Assembly: GCF_004795735.1 (NCBI RefSeq)
Contig: NZ_CP039247.1
Coordinates: 2,356,001-2,420,000, forward strand
Reading direction: 5' to 3'
Source: Corynebacterium endometrii
GTDB lineage: Bacteria; Actinomycetota; Actinomycetes; Mycobacteriales; Mycobacteriaceae
DNA length: 64,000 bases
The translations under genes and the position numbers were made by a program. Below, piece after piece: positions 50,759 to 60,761 of this stretch (positions within the stretch are counted from its first letter, which is position 1; each line of letters begins with the position of its first letter). The notes beneath the pieces are model-generated. The model saw only the letters and a program-made list of their open reading frames with translations. It did not search any database and was not told where the DNA came from.

Positions 50759-51142
50759 CTATCGACCGTCACAATACGCAACCGCCGAGCTCAGCAGGTG
50801 ATTCCAATGACACTGCGGGCATACCTCAACGCGGTGGACGGTAAATTCGAGGCCCTCGGCGGCAATCGCCGCAATCTCTTCCTCAGAACGCGCGGAACCT
50901 GAGCGCCTGCCCAGGTTTTCCCCATAGACCCACCGGGTCAATCGCAACGGGCCCACGCATACGGGGCACGGGCGCGGGGAGTCCACTCCATGGTGCTCCG
51001 CCGCCGCGCGGAGCAGGAAGTCCGCATCGCAAACCTGGGCCCGCGAAAGCCTCCCGGCGCGTAGATCCCTCAAATGTGCCGCGCGCTCCCATTCGTGGGA
51101 AACCACGTGCTTATAGCCAACGGTGCTCACCCACCCCACCAT
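50759..51142 (-). CDS. DUF5318 family protein
   Basis: 127 residues from the ATG at 51142; starts at 51169 or further upstream are possible. Core motifs are VVSHEWERAAHLRDLRAGRL, SRAQVCDADFLLRAA and PRPCPVCVGPLRLTRWVYGE, with paired cysteines (CPVC and CPQCHW) suggesting a zinc site, as in DUF5318 of Corynebacteriales. Function unknown. Divergent from ino1 with about 97 bp between starts. Confidence 0.78.
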   Translation of the reverse strand: MVGWVSTVGYKHVVSHEWERAAHLRDLRAGRLSRAQVCDADFLLRAAAEHHGVDSPRPCPVCVGPLRLTRWVYGENLGRRSGSARSEEEIAAIAAEGLEFTVHRVEVCPQCHWNHLLSSAVAYCDGR

Positions 51143-51239
51143 AATCGCGCCTACTTTATCGATCCACATTGCGCCGTACCCCACGGGCCGCCCATCCGTC
51201 CCTACCCTGGCAAGGTACGCACAATTCAAGGAGTTTTAA

Positions 51240-52331
51240 GTGACAGGAAAAGTTAAGGTAGCCATCGCCGGCGTTGGTAACTGCGCTACCTCGCTCATCC
51301 AAGGCATTGAGTTCTACCGCGATGCGGCCACCGATGAGCAGATTCCGGGCCTCATGCACGCCACCTTTGGCGGCTACCACGTAGGTGACATCGAGTTTGT
51401 CGCGGCGTTCGACGTTGACGCGGACAAGGTGGGCAAGGACCTCTCCGAGGCCACCGAGGCCTCCCGCAACTGCACCATCAAGATCGCCGATGTCCCCAAC
51501 CTGGGCGTTACCGTGCAGCGCGGACCTACCCTGGACGGCCTGGGCACCCACTACCTCGCCTCCATCGAGGAATCCCCCGAGGAACCGGTGGATGTAGCCC
51601 AGGCGTTGCGCGATTCCGGCGCCGACGTGTTGGTCTCCTACCTGCCCGTTGGCTCAGAGGAGGCTGACAAGTTCTACGCGCAGGCGGCCATTGATGCCGG
51701 CGTGGCCTTTGTCAATGCGCTGCCGGTATTCATCGCCTCCGATCCGGAGTGGGCCCAAAAGTTTGTTGACGCCGGCGTTCCCATCGTCGGCGATGACATC
51801 AAGTCTCAGGTGGGCGCGACCATCACCCACCGCGTGATGGCGAAACTCTTCGAGGATCGCGGCGTACGCCTGGACCGCACCATGCAGCTCAACGTGGGCG
51901 GCAACATGGACTTTAAGAACATGCTTGACCGTTCCCGCCTGGAGTCCAAGAAGGTCTCCAAGACCCAGGCCGTGACGTCCAACCTTCACACCTCCCCGCT
52001 GGCGGGCAAGAAGGAAGACCGCAACGTGCACATCGGCCCGTCCGATTACGTTGAGTGGCTCGATGACCGCAAGTGGGCGTACGTGCGCCTCGAGGGCTCC
52101 GCGTTCGGCGAGGTCCCGCTGAACCTGGAATACAAGCTGGAGGTATGGGACTCCCCGAACTCGGCCGGCATCATCATTGACGCCGTCCGCGCGGCGAAGA
52201 TCGCCCTGGACCGCGGCCTGGCGGGCCCAATCCTTCCGGCCTCCGCCTACCTCATGAAGTCCCCACCCGTACAGATGGGCGATGAGGCTGCGCGCGCCGA
52301 ACTGGAGCAGTTCATCCTTGGCGACGCTTAA
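51240..52331 (+). CDS. ino1: Inositol-3-phosphate synthase
   Basis: 363 residues, GTG start with AAGGAG seven bases upstream. Converts glucose-6-phosphate to myo-inositol-1-phosphate, feeding phosphatidylinositol, lipoglycans and mycothiol. N-terminal NAD-binding motif [19 protein letters not shown], central [37 protein letters not shown] and [17 protein letters not shown] are the family's conserved blocks, and [20 protein letters not shown] follows. In C. glutamicum ino1 is activated by IpsA; no IpsA site was identified here. Strong terminator after the stop. Confidence 0.95.
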   Translation: MTGKVKVAIAGVGNCATSLIQGIEFYRDAATDEQIPGLMHATFGGYHVGDIEFVAAFDVDADKVGKDLSEATEASRNCTIKIADVPNLGVTVQRGPTLDGLGTHYLASIEESPEEPVDVAQALRDSGADVLVSYLPVGSEEADKFYAQAAIDAGVAFVNALPVFIASDPEWAQKFVDAGVPIVGDDIKSQVGATITHRVMAKLFEDRGVRLDRTMQLNVGGNMDFKNMLDRSRLESKKVSKTQAVTSNLHTSPLAGKKEDRNVHIGPSDYVEWLDDRKWAYVRLEGSAFGEVPLNLEYKLEVWDSPNSAGIIIDAVRAAKIALDRGLAGPILPASAYLMKSPPVQMGDEAARAELEQFILGDA

Positions 52332-52401
52332 TAGTTAAGCGCAGATCAGCGTTGCTGCGCGCGGCACAATCCTAGTCAATGTCCCGGTCCTGTGGACCGA
52401 T

Positions 52402-52457
52402 CCTCGAGACCCACGCCGGTTAACCACAAGCGGCGTGGGTCTCGAGGTTTTTCCTTT
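52402..52457 (+). terminator. Strong Rho-independent terminator after ino1
   Basis: A perfect 17-bp stem (52402-52418 with 52431-52447, beginning CCTCGAGACC) followed by TTTTTCCTTTT. Confidence 0.92.
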
Positions 52458-52559
52458 TCTGATTACCTCTGGTTGCGGATATAGCGCGGGAAAGGCCAGG
52501 GCAAGGGGGTTGAGGGGAACGCGGCGGGCCCGGCACGTGGGGGTGCACCCATCGCGCGG

Positions 52560-52579
52560 AGTTTATAGGTCTATAAACT
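52560..52579. promoter_or_regulatory. Palindromic operator upstream of the MarR gene
   Basis: AGTTTATAG and CTATAAACT, perfect 9-bp arms around GT. It lies about 90 bp upstream of the malR start in the 337-bp ino1-malR gap, whose remaining content is the ino1 terminator, an AACTATT/AATAGTT inverted pair and the malR -10 box. Confidence 0.6.
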
Positions 52580-52655
52580 ATTCAACGTTCTAACTAAAAA
52601 TAGTTTTTCCAGAAACAAGCATCAAGCGCATTACCGCGCAACCGGGCGGTTCTGT

Positions 52656-52661
52656 TAAATT
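52656..52661 (+). promoter_or_regulatory. -10 box of malR, leaderless spacing
   Basis: TAAATT ends seven bases before the ATG at 52669, and no ribosome site precedes the start; transcription likely begins at or next to the A of ATG. Confidence 0.5.
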
Positions 52662-52668
52662 AGTTTCC

Positions 52669-53160
52669 ATGAGTGAACCAACCCCACAGTCAGAGACGTC
52701 CCCGTCCAGCCTGGAAGAAGCGCTTGAGGTAGCTGCTCAGCTTCAGCCTTCCCTGAACAAGCTGATGGTGGTCTTCCAGCGCACAACTGAGGGTTCTTCC
52801 CTGACCACCTCGCAGGTTTCCATCATGAACCAGCTAAAGGAGCGCGGCCCGTCCCGCGTGAGCCAGGTGGCTGAAGCGGAGCTCATCCGCATGCCTACTG
52901 CATCCAACGCGCTCTACCAGCTTGAGCGCCGCGGCTTTGTAGAGCGCATGCGCGATGAAAAGGACCGCCGCGGCGTGCTCGTTGCGCTGACCCAGCTGGG
53001 CGAGGCCGAGCTTCAGATTGTCTCCCGCCAGCGCGCGGAGGCCTTAGCCGAGATCCTGCGCTGGCTGGACGCCGATGGTTTGCATACCGCGAAGCAGATC
53101 TCCCACCTGGTCCATCAGTTGGCCGTTATCTACCGCCCAACCCACATGGGCCGCAAGTAA
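52669..53160 (+). CDS. malR: MarR-family transcriptional regulator, MalR-like
   Basis: 163 residues. MarR winged helix with SLTTSQVSIMNQLKERG, then ELIRMPTASNALYQLERRGF and the wing RMRDEKDRRGVLVALTQLGE. MalR of C. glutamicum is recalled as a MarR regulator of cell-envelope and malic-enzyme genes located near ino1, which fits the position. An acidic N-terminal 25 residues precede the domain. Likely autoregulated through the palindrome upstream. Family secure, name by synteny. Confidence 0.82.
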   Translation: MSEPTPQSETSPSSLEEALEVAAQLQPSLNKLMVVFQRTTEGSSLTTSQVSIMNQLKERGPSRVSQVAEAELIRMPTASNALYQLERRGFVERMRDEKDRRGVLVALTQLGEAELQIVSRQRAEALAEILRWLDADGLHTAKQISHLVHQLAVIYRPTHMGRK

Positions 53161-53188
53161 CCGGGACCATCAGAACCCACCAGCGAAA

Positions 53189-53214
53189 CCCGTGGGTCAC
53201 CGGCAACCCACGGG
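53189..53214 (+). terminator. Hairpin after malR
   Basis: CCCGTGGGT (53189-53197) pairs with ACCCACGGG (53206-53214); no clear T-tail, so termination is uncertain. Confidence 0.5.
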
Positions 53215-53286
53215 GCCGGAATAGGCTAACGGGTTACCTGCACACTGGGGGGCAGTTCCGTTCCCGATGCTTGTGGGCCTATAATC

Positions 53287-53296
53287 ATAGACCTAT
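53287..53296. promoter_or_regulatory. MalR-type motif upstream of the stress protein gene
   Basis: ATAGACCTAT, the reverse complement of the core ATAGGTCTAT of the palindrome before malR (52565-52574), 75 bp upstream of the usp start. Confidence 0.4.
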
Positions 53297-53370
53297 GGTT
53301 GTCTGCCCCGCCGCGCAGGGCGGTGGGGCGCAATCACCGGCGCGCAAGTACAAAGGTCTAGAAGCAATAC

Positions 53371-54324
53371 ATGTCCAAAAAGTCTGCTGACATCCACCGC
53401 CGCGATGCGGTACGCATACTTGTTTCTTGGACCCCGGGGCATTCCGGACCGGAAGCATTGGAGTATGCGGCGTGGCTCTCGCAAAGCTCGCCCGTGCAGG
53501 TGCGCGTCATCTCCACTTTCATCCAGCCCTGGCACTCAACGTCCCTGTCCAAGCTGGGCGGCAAGTACAAAAAGTGGTTTAAACGTGAGGCCGAGGCCTG
53601 CAAGGAGGCCGTAAGGAAGGCCCTAGACGCGGCGGACTTGGACCGCGCATTCTGGGATAAGGACTTTTCCGTACTCGTTGACGGCCCCTCCAAGCCGCAG
53701 CTGCTGACCGAGGCCGCCCATGACTTCAAAGCGGACATCATCTTATTGGGTTCCAAGCAGGCGGCCTCAAAGGGCACATTCCTGGCCGGTTCCACCGCGG
53801 ATGCCCTGCTGCATTACTCCCCCATCCCACTGGGGCTTATCCCTCGCTCCATCAAGCTGTCCAAGCATGGTGTTACCCGCCTGAACTTCGCGTTTACCGA
53901 TGAAAACGCGCGGACCGACGATCCATCGCTGCTGGCCGCGGCCAGCTTGGCCCGCAGGTGGGACGTGCCGCTGCGCATCCTTGCGTTTAGCCCGGCCTCG
54001 ATGGTTCACGCCCCGCTCAGCGAGAAGGACGACGTGGCGGCGTCTTTGACCAACGAGTGGCGCGAGCACTCCCTGGCACTCCTGGACCGCGCCGTGGACG
54101 CGATCGCGGACCGCTATTCCGACGTCGACGTGACCACCAGCATCGGTTCCGGCTCCGGTTGGGCCGGCGCGGTGGATTCTTTGAAGTGGAAGAAGGGGGA
54201 TCTCATGGTGTTGGGGTCCAACCCCATGAGCCCGCTGGAGCGCGTGTTCCTTGGTTCCACCGCCACGGAGCTGCTGCCGCACCTTTCTGTGCCGATGATG
54301 GTGTATCCAGCCTCCCACCGCTAG
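53371..54324 (+). CDS. Universal stress protein, two degenerate Usp domains
   Basis: 317 residues, ATG start. Two Usp-like halves: RILVSWTPGHSGPEALEYAA and LNFAFTDENARTDDPSLLAA open them, closing with GSKQAASKGTFLAGSTADAL and GSNPMSPLERVFLGSTATEL. In both, the G-2X-G part of the ATP loop is altered, although the final GST is kept, so ATP binding is doubtful. Compared with the stress protein at 20613 it is clearly diverged. A membrane protein gene follows by 13 bp. Confidence 0.82.
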   Translation: MSKKSADIHRRDAVRILVSWTPGHSGPEALEYAAWLSQSSPVQVRVISTFIQPWHSTSLSKLGGKYKKWFKREAEACKEAVRKALDAADLDRAFWDKDFSVLVDGPSKPQLLTEAAHDFKADIILLGSKQAASKGTFLAGSTADALLHYSPIPLGLIPRSIKLSKHGVTRLNFAFTDENARTDDPSLLAAASLARRWDVPLRILAFSPASMVHAPLSEKDDVAASLTNEWREHSLALLDRAVDAIADRYSDVDVTTSIGSGSGWAGAVDSLKWKKGDLMVLGSNPMSPLERVFLGSTATELLPHLSVPMMVYPASHR

Positions 54325-54337
54325 GCTTGGGTTCATT

Positions 54338-54841
54338 ATGGCTGGATTATTCCATGGCGAAAGCGACCCATTCGTAGACCACCCCGAAAATGACCTCCGC
54401 GCCGATGCGGACTATTCAAACCGGCCTCGGCCCCAACCCCGTAGCTTCGACGAGTTGGCGGATGAACCCGATCCCGCAGAAATAGCCGAGGCCAATCGCC
54501 GGTCCTCGCGCCAGGCCTGGATCTTCCTCTTCGCCGTGCTCATTTCCTCCGCGGTGGTGGCCGGCGTGTTGGGCATCGTCTTCCGCTCCATGGGCGGCCC
54601 GCTGTGCGAGGCCGGGGAGGCCATCTGGCTATGCACCCCAAACGCCCAGCTTATCTGGGGAATCGCGGCGCTTACCATCCCCACCGTGGGCATGCTAGCC
54701 GCCGGTTTCATCATGCTGTCCAAGTACCGCCGCTACCTGCGTTGGCGCACCTGGATGGGCGTGTTTTACATGCTGGTGCCGCACTCCATGTTCTGGCTGT
54801 TTAACGGCATCCAGATGATCTACGCCTCGACCCTGCACTAA
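54338..54841 (+). CDS. Membrane protein of unknown function
   Basis: 167 residues. An acidic N-terminal 60 residues (DHPENDLRADADYSNRPRP) precedes three to four membrane segments (about 60-83, 105-127 and 140-160). SKYRRYLRWRTWMGVF is a basic loop between the last helices. Only 13 bp after the usp gene, so probably co-transcribed and perhaps its membrane partner. No family recognised with confidence. Confidence 0.65.
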   Translation: MAGLFHGESDPFVDHPENDLRADADYSNRPRPQPRSFDELADEPDPAEIAEANRRSSRQAWIFLFAVLISSAVVAGVLGIVFRSMGGPLCEAGEAIWLCTPNAQLIWGIAALTIPTVGMLAAGFIMLSKYRRYLRWRTWMGVFYMLVPHSMFWLFNGIQMIYASTLH

Positions 54842-54862
54842 CTGCACTGATTGCCCTAAGCA

Positions 54863-54883
54863 CTCCCGGGGCGCGCCCGGGAG
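54863..54883. terminator. Bidirectional hairpin between convergent genes
   Basis: CTCCCGGG, loop GCGCG, CCCGGGAG; no T-run on either side. Confidence 0.45.
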
Positions 54884-54898
54884 CGCCTCCCTGGGCGC

Positions 54899-55846
54899 CT
54901 AGGCCCCCGCGCCTAGCTGCGCGGCGAGCTGGGCCGCGACCTTTTCGCATTCCGGACGGCCGCAATGCCGGGTCTCAATGTGCGCGGCGCAGTCCTCACA
55001 CATAAGCGTTTGCTGGCGGCACTCGTCCTCGTTGATGCAGTTTTCAAACTTGTTGGTCGGCTTGCCGCACTTGCAGTGGCCCAACTGGATAAAGCCCGGG
55101 TCCTCCACGCCCTGGCCGAACTCGGTGTGCATGCGCTTGTCAAAGACGTAGAGGGAGCCCTCCCACAGGCCATCATTGCCGTACTTCTCGCCGTAGCGGA
55201 CAATGCCGCCGTCTATCTGATAGACCTCTTCGAAGCCGCGGTTCTTCATCAGGGCTGAGAGGATCTCGCAGCGGATGCCGCCGGTGCAGTAGGAGATAAC
55301 CGGCTTGTCCTTCATCCAGTCATACTTGCCGGATTCAAGCTCGCGGATGAAGTCATGGGTGGTGTTCACGTCTGGCACAACGGCGTTTTTGAACTTGCCG
55401 ATCTCGGCTTCCATAGCGTTGCGGCCGTCGAAGAAGACCACCTCATCGCCGCGTTCCTCCACCATCTTGTTGACCTCTTCGGGTTTAAGGTGCACGCCGC
55501 CGCCGATAACGCCGTTGTCATCAACCTTGAGCTCACCGGGCGCGCCGAAGGCCACGATTTCGTCGCGGGCCTTGACGGATAGGCGCGGGAAATCCTCAGC
55601 GCCGCCCTCAGACCACTTGTACTCAATGCCGCGGAAGTATTCCTTGGTGCGCTTGGCATATTCCTTGCAGGCGTCGATGGGGCCGCCAACGGTGCCGTTG
55701 ATGCCATGCTCCGAGATCAGGATGCGGCCGCGCAGGCCCAGGCGCTCGCACAGTTCCTTCTGCCACAGGCGCACCGCGTCCGGATCGGAAATTGGCTGGA
55801 ACTTGTAGTACAGGAGGATCTTGGAGAGGGTTTGTTTCTTAGTCAT
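54899..55846 (-). CDS. trhO: tRNA uridine(34) hydroxylase / rhodanese-like protein TrhO
   Basis: 315 residues. An N-terminal ferredoxin-like region ([20 protein letters not shown]) with [16 protein letters not shown], then a rhodanese domain with [19 protein letters not shown] and the active Cys in [15 protein letters not shown], as in the YceA/UPF0176 family that forms 5-hydroxyuridine at the tRNA wobble base. The C-terminus has Cys pairs ([14 protein letters not shown] and [15 protein letters not shown]), probably a zinc site. Preceded by the DUF1846 gene with a 2-bp gap, so co-translated. Confidence 0.88.
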   Translation of the reverse strand: MTKKQTLSKILLYYKFQPISDPDAVRLWQKELCERLGLRGRILISEHGINGTVGGPIDACKEYAKRTKEYFRGIEYKWSEGGAEDFPRLSVKARDEIVAFGAPGELKVDDNGVIGGGVHLKPEEVNKMVEERGDEVVFFDGRNAMEAEIGKFKNAVVPDVNTTHDFIRELESGKYDWMKDKPVISYCTGGIRCEILSALMKNRGFEEVYQIDGGIVRYGEKYGNDGLWEGSLYVFDKRMHTEFGQGVEDPGFIQLGHCKCGKPTNKFENCINEDECRQQTLMCEDCAAHIETRHCGRPECEKVAAQLAAQLGAGA

Positions 55847-55848
55847 GA

Positions 55849-57345
55849 TTATCGCTTCTGGTAGAGGGCCTGTTTGCGGGCGAAGACTGGATCTGACGTT
55901 ACCAGCACGCCCAGGTTGCGGAAGATTCCTTCATCGACGGAACCCAAGATGGTGGTGGTATGCGCGTCACAGCCGGCCAGTTGGTCGATGCAGGCCAGCG
56001 CTGCGCGCGCGTGCGGATCCTTGGCGGCGGAGACGGACAGGGCGATGAGTACCTCATCGGTGTGCAGGCGCGGGTTCCGGGAACCCAGCGCCCCGGTCTT
56101 GAGGGACTGGATGGGTTCAATGGCTTCCGGGGAGAGCAGATGCAAGTCATCGTCTAGCCCCGCCAGGTGTTTCAGGGCGTTGAGCAGCATAGCTGCGGAG
56201 CAGCCCAGCAGGGGGGTGGTGCGGCCGGTGATGATGGTGCCGTCGGCAAGCTGGAGAGCGGCGCCCGGGCCGTCAGTTTCTGAAGCGCGCTCACGGGCTG
56301 GCGCTACGACCGGGCGGTCGCCGGCCTTGATGCCAGCCTTCGCCATGACCACGGCTGCGCGGTCAGACCGGGTGGTATCAAGCCCGCCGCGGGCCTCTTC
56401 CACCAACGACTTGTAGTAACGGCGGATGATCTCCTGATTTGAGGCCTCACGGCACACGTCATCATCGATGATGCAATTGCCCGCCATGTTCACGCCCATA
56501 TCCGTTGGGGACTGGTAGGGGGTCTCCCCAGTCAACTTCTCCAGCAGGGTCTTGAGCAGGGGGAATGCCTCTACATCGCGGTTGTAGTTGACGGTGGATA
56601 CCCCGTACGCGCTCAAGTGGAAATGATCAATGACGTTTGCGTCATTCAAATCGACGGTGGCCGCCTCATAGGCCAGGTTCACCGGGTGATCCAGAGGCAG
56701 GTTCCAGATGGGGAAGGTCTCAAACTTCGCATAGCCAGCCTGAACCCCGCGGAGGTGCTCATGGTAGACCTGGCTCAGCGCGGTGGCCAGCTTGCCGGAG
56801 CCCGGCCCCGGCGCGGTGACTACCACCAGGTCGCGGGTGGTGGCGGCGTATTCATTGCGGCCCAGGCCCTCCTCGGAGACAATCAGATCCGTGTTGGACG
56901 GGTAACCGGGGATAACGCGGTGGCGCGCCACCTTGAGCCCGAGGCGCTCGAGGCGCTCAATGAAGGCCTCCGCCTGGCTGTTTCCCTCCTCCAGCTGGGT
57001 GATGACCACGTGGTCTACTAGGAATCCGCGCTCGCGGAACACGTCAACCAAGCGCAACAAGTCATCCTCATAGGTGATGCCAAGATCCGCGCGGACCTTC
57101 TGGCGGGCTACGTCTTTGGCGTTGATGCAGACCAGGATTTCCACGTCATCTTTGATGCGCTCCAGCATGGCGATCTTGTTATCCGGGGTAAAGCCGGGCA
57201 GGACGCGGGACGCATGCATGTCATCGAAGAGTTTGCCGCCCATTTCCAGGTAGAGCTTGCCGCCGATTTTTTCGCGCCGCTCGTGGATGTGCGCGGACTG
57301 CATCTCGATGTACTTTTCGCGGTCAAAACCGATCTTCTGCGTCAT
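55849..57345 (-). CDS. DUF1846 domain-containing protein
   Basis: 498 residues from the ATG at 57345 (an extended N-terminus in the same frame lacks family similarity). Starts [20 protein letters not shown] and continues [20 protein letters not shown], a hallmark of DUF1846; [20 protein letters not shown] is a P-loop-like segment, and [20 protein letters not shown] follows. Length is usual for the family (about 500). Function is not established. The TrhO gene follows after 2 bp. Confidence 0.88.
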   Translation of the reverse strand: MTQKIGFDREKYIEMQSAHIHERREKIGGKLYLEMGGKLFDDMHASRVLPGFTPDNKIAMLERIKDDVEILVCINAKDVARQKVRADLGITYEDDLLRLVDVFRERGFLVDHVVITQLEEGNSQAEAFIERLERLGLKVARHRVIPGYPSNTDLIVSEEGLGRNEYAATTRDLVVVTAPGPGSGKLATALSQVYHEHLRGVQAGYAKFETFPIWNLPLDHPVNLAYEAATVDLNDANVIDHFHLSAYGVSTVNYNRDVEAFPLLKTLLEKLTGETPYQSPTDMGVNMAGNCIIDDDVCREASNQEIIRRYYKSLVEEARGGLDTTRSDRAAVVMAKAGIKAGDRPVVAPARERASETDGPGAALQLADGTIITGRTTPLLGCSAAMLLNALKHLAGLDDDLHLLSPEAIEPIQSLKTGALGSRNPRLHTDEVLIALSVSAAKDPHARAALACIDQLAGCDAHTTTILGSVDEGIFRNLGVLVTSDPVFARKQALYQKR

Positions 57346-57399
57346 GGCCCTAAATTTTAGTGCCGCGCCCGAACTCGGCCAAACACTATATTGGTAGGC

Positions 57400-58224
57400 A
57401 TGCCTGAAGGACATGTGATTCACCGCCTAGCCCGCACCCTGAACCGGGATTTCCGCCCCGAACCGGTTGCGGTCAGCAGCCCCCAGGGGCGATTTGCTGC
57501 CGAGGCCGCCCTGCTCGACGGGCACCGCCTCAACCATGCCGAGGCGCGGGGCAAGCACCTGTTTATCCACTTCGATAACCCGGAACCGGAGCACATTGTC
57601 TATGTCCATTTGGGCCTGATTGGCTCCTTCCGCTTCGAGGAGGAAGATTCCCTGTGGGGCCAAATCCGGCTGCGCTTTGAGGCGCAGGGGGATGCGGACT
57701 TGCCCACGGCGAACCTCCGCGGGCCGCAGTTTTGCCGGCTGATTACCGAGGAGGAGTATGAGGCCATGCTGGGGCGGGTGGGCGAAGATCCCATCCGCGA
57801 AGACGCCAACCCGGACGCGTTGTGGGCCAGGGTCCACGCGTCCCGCCGCTCCATTGGTTCCTTGATGATGGACCAGAAACTCTATGCGGGGGTGGGCAAT
57901 ATCTACCGCGCGGAAACCCTGTTTCGCCAGCATGTGTCCCCGTTCCTGCCCGGCAATAAGCTAGACCGCACGGAGTTCGATGCGCTGTGGCAGGACCTGG
58001 TTACGCTGATGCGGTACGGCGTCGAGGCCGGGCGCATCGATACCGTGGCCGATGCCCACACGCCTGAGGCCATGGGCCGGGAACCGCGCAAGGACGACCA
58101 CGGCGGTGAGGTCTACGTCTACCGCCGCGCGGGGCAGCCGTGCTACGTCTGCGGCCAGCCCATTGCGCTTAAGGTTATGGAGGGGCGCAACCTGTTTTGG
58201 TGTCCGGGCTGCCAGCCGGACTAG
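57400..58224 (+). CDS. Fpg/Nei-family DNA glycosylase/AP lyase
   Basis: 274 residues. The ATG at 57400 is certain because the enzyme needs the processed N-terminal Pro: [13 protein letters not shown] gives Pro2 (nucleophile) and Glu3. The H2TH region has [20 protein letters not shown], with the conserved Gly-Asn-Ile-Tyr, and the C-terminus is a zinc finger CYVCGQPI...FWCPGCQ. Excises oxidised bases in base excision repair. The PEGH start and fragment order favour the actinobacterial Nei2-type group over MutM. The nnr gene follows by 47 bp. Confidence 0.92.
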   Translation: MPEGHVIHRLARTLNRDFRPEPVAVSSPQGRFAAEAALLDGHRLNHAEARGKHLFIHFDNPEPEHIVYVHLGLIGSFRFEEEDSLWGQIRLRFEAQGDADLPTANLRGPQFCRLITEEEYEAMLGRVGEDPIREDANPDALWARVHASRRSIGSLMMDQKLYAGVGNIYRAETLFRQHVSPFLPGNKLDRTEFDALWQDLVTLMRYGVEAGRIDTVADAHTPEAMGREPRKDDHGGEVYVYRRAGQPCYVCGQPIALKVMEGRNLFWCPGCQPD

Positions 58225-58271
58225 AAGCTTTCCGGTTTTACATTGGACCAAACAGGTCTAGGCTACTTCGC

Positions 58272-59951
58272 ATGCGTGAAGTCTTTTCCGTTTCCGATGT
58301 CCGCGCCGCAGAGGCTGCGCTCATGGAATACCAGCGCCACCCCGATGAGTTGATGCAGCTGGCCGCCCGTGGTGTTGCCGCGGCTGCCGACGTGATGATC
58401 AAGGACATCGAGGCCCCACGCGTCCTGGTCCTGGTGGGCCCGGGCGGCAATGGCGGCGACGGCCTCTACGGCACCGCATTCCTCATCGATAAACTCCTCA
58501 CCGCCAGCGCCGATGCGCTACTGGTGGGCACCTCCTGCCACGAGCGGGCCAAGGAGGAGTTCAAGGCCTCCGGCGGTGAGGTCATCAACGCCCAGACCGC
58601 GATGGAACGCATCCCGGATTATGACCTGGTCATCGACGCGGTGGCCGGCCTGGCCTCCGAGAGGCACCTCTCTGAGCCCGCACGCGGCCTGTTCAGGGCC
58701 GCGCGCCACGCCAAGATTCCCGTGCTTTCCATCGACGTCCCCACCGGCATCAATGCCGATAACGGGCACCACTCTTTAAACCCCGATGATTTTGTCACCG
58801 CGGACGTTACCATCACCTTTGGTTGGCTGCGCCCCGCGCACGCCTTCGCGCCGGAGTGCGGGCAGGTAGTCCTCTGCGACCTGCAGCTGCCCAAGTCCCC
58901 GGAGTCCTTCGCCGAGTGCCTCGACCGCCTCGGCGAGCCGGTGGCCTATGCCTCCTATGAGCCATCCCTCAAGCCATCCCCGCGCATCTCCGCTACGTCC
59001 ACGTACACGTGGCCAAAGCCGCTTGTCTACGGCAATCCAAAATCCGTGTGCCGCGGCGAGGCCTCCATCGGCAAGGTAACCGCGCCGCAACCCATTGGCT
59101 GCACCGGGCCGATTGCGGACCCCACGCCGGGCTACTATGACCACAAGTACTCACTGGGCGTGGTGGCCGTGTGCGCCGGCTCCGAGACGTATCCCGGCGC
59201 GGGTGTGCTGGCCGCGGCCGGCGCTTTGGGCACTTCGGGCTCCATGGTTCGCGTCATTGGCGCACCCGACGTGGTCCGCACCCACCCCGAGGTGGTCCTC
59301 CACCCCGACGTGGCATCGGCGGGCCGTGCCCAGTGTTGGGTTGTGGGTCCCGGCCGCGGCAAGGACCGCAAGGCCCGCGCCGAGGTCGCCGCGGTCTTAG
59401 CCCTGGGAATCCCCACCATTTTGGACGCCGACGCGCTTACTATCCTGGCTGAGGATGAGCTGCTGCGCGACGCGGTGCGCGCGCATCCGCTGGTTATCCT
59501 GACCCCTCACGCGGGCGAGTTTGAGCGCCTCTACCTCGCCGAGGTTGGCGAAGAGATGACCCCTAACCGGGGCGAGAATGTGCAGCGCCTGGCCAAGTCC
59601 TTGAACGCGGTGGTTCTGCAAAAGGGCCGGATTAATGTGATTTCCTTCCGCGGTGCGCCCTGCCACACGGTCAACTGTGGCAATTCTTACGCAGCCACCC
59701 CCGGTTCGGGCGACGTGCTTTCCGGGGTGCTGGGCAAGACCATTGCCCGCCTGAACTCCCCGATGAGCCACGTTGAGGATCCCGCTAACTGCGCGGAGGT
59801 GGTTACTGAGCTCCTCCACGGCGTGGCCATCCACGCCCACGCGGCGTCCGTAGCGGCCGAAACGCCAGACGGCTACGCCCCCACCACCGCGTCCCGGATC
59901 GCCTCGGCCCTGCCGCAGGCGGTGGCCCGCCTGCTTTCGATGGAGCGTTGA
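58272..59951 (+). CDS. nnr: Bifunctional NAD(P)H-hydrate epimerase / ADP-dependent dehydratase
   Basis: 559 residues from the ATG at 58272. The N-terminal YjeF domain has VLVLVGPGGNGGDGLYGTAF and VLSIDVPTGINADNGHH; the C-terminal ribokinase-like domain has LGVVAVCAGSETYPGAGVLA, ILDADALTILAE, LTPHAGEFERLYL and YAATPGSGDVLSGVLGK (ADP site and catalytic Asp). It repairs damaged NAD(P)H hydrates. Both halves look intact. Downstream is a convergent TIGR02206 gene. Confidence 0.94.
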   Translation: MREVFSVSDVRAAEAALMEYQRHPDELMQLAARGVAAAADVMIKDIEAPRVLVLVGPGGNGGDGLYGTAFLIDKLLTASADALLVGTSCHERAKEEFKASGGEVINAQTAMERIPDYDLVIDAVAGLASERHLSEPARGLFRAARHAKIPVLSIDVPTGINADNGHHSLNPDDFVTADVTITFGWLRPAHAFAPECGQVVLCDLQLPKSPESFAECLDRLGEPVAYASYEPSLKPSPRISATSTYTWPKPLVYGNPKSVCRGEASIGKVTAPQPIGCTGPIADPTPGYYDHKYSLGVVAVCAGSETYPGAGVLAAAGALGTSGSMVRVIGAPDVVRTHPEVVLHPDVASAGRAQCWVVGPGRGKDRKARAEVAAVLALGIPTILDADALTILAEDELLRDAVRAHPLVILTPHAGEFERLYLAEVGEEMTPNRGENVQRLAKSLNAVVLQKGRINVISFRGAPCHTVNCGNSYAATPGSGDVLSGVLGKTIARLNSPMSHVEDPANCAEVVTELLHGVAIHAHAASVAAETPDGYAPTTASRIASALPQAVARLLSMER

Positions 59952-59965
59952 GCCCCAGCCCGGGA

Positions 59966-60697
59966 TTAGTCCCTATTAAAGGGCAGCGTCATCAGGGCGA
60001 AGACGCCCAAGGCGCCAACCGCTTCACACGCGATGTACCAGGGCCACGGCGGCAGAATGTCAATGATTGACCTGCCGGCCGGGGCGTGGCTTAGAAAGCC
60101 GTAATTGCCCTTGGTGAAATGGTTAACCGTCATCGCGAATGGGACGTAACCGGCTGCCATGGCGCTAGCCCGCCTAAACCCCTTCCAGGTTGGCCTGTAC
60201 CCCGCCGCCAGCTGACCCAGCGGCACGGCCAGGGCCACGATATGGAAGCACCAGTAGGTGGCAAAGCGCAGCCAACGCGGCTCCACGAAGTAGCTCAAAT
60301 CAGGGGTTAACATGGCCTGCGGATTAAACACGATGCCCCAGTAGTAGCTGGCCGCCAACGCGGTCTCATTGCCGGTAACCAAGCCGAAGGCCATGATGGG
60401 GCGCAGCACGTCACACAGGTGCAGCGGCAGGGATTCCCGCGCGTCAAAGAATTTGGGCTGCAGGCAGTACACGGCCCAGGCGGCACCGGTAACCCCAAGG
60501 ACCCAGCCCACCATCTGCCGCAGCCACCGCCCGCGCGGGGTACCGGCTACGCGCCGAGCGGCCAGCACGTACATACCGCAGGCGGTCACGGCCACCCCAC
60601 CCATGGTCAGGTGCTGGGCGCCAAACTGCGGCATGCGGTCATACGAGGTGGGCTGTGGGCGCGGGCCACGCTTCAACAGCCGGACGGTCCTTCTCAT
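59966..60697 (-). CDS. TIGR02206 (YwaF-like) membrane protein
   Basis: 243 residues with six to seven membrane segments. DARESLPLHLCDVLRPIMAF contains the family's LPLHLCD motif, followed by YYWGIVFNPQAMLTPDLSYF and NHFTKGNYGFLSHAPAG, all typical of TIGR02206. Function unknown. It stands alone between nnr and the HrtA-like gene and faces nnr. Confidence 0.85.
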   Translation of the reverse strand: MRRTVRLLKRGPRPQPTSYDRMPQFGAQHLTMGGVAVTACGMYVLAARRVAGTPRGRWLRQMVGWVLGVTGAAWAVYCLQPKFFDARESLPLHLCDVLRPIMAFGLVTGNETALAASYYWGIVFNPQAMLTPDLSYFVEPRWLRFATYWCFHIVALAVPLGQLAAGYRPTWKGFRRASAMAAGYVPFAMTVNHFTKGNYGFLSHAPAGRSIIDILPPWPWYIACEAVGALGVFALMTLPFNRD

Positions 60698-60761
60698 GTT
60701 TCATAAAAATTAATAACTCCCTCAGCAAATGGCAAAAACATAGCGCCCATTTATTTAAACC

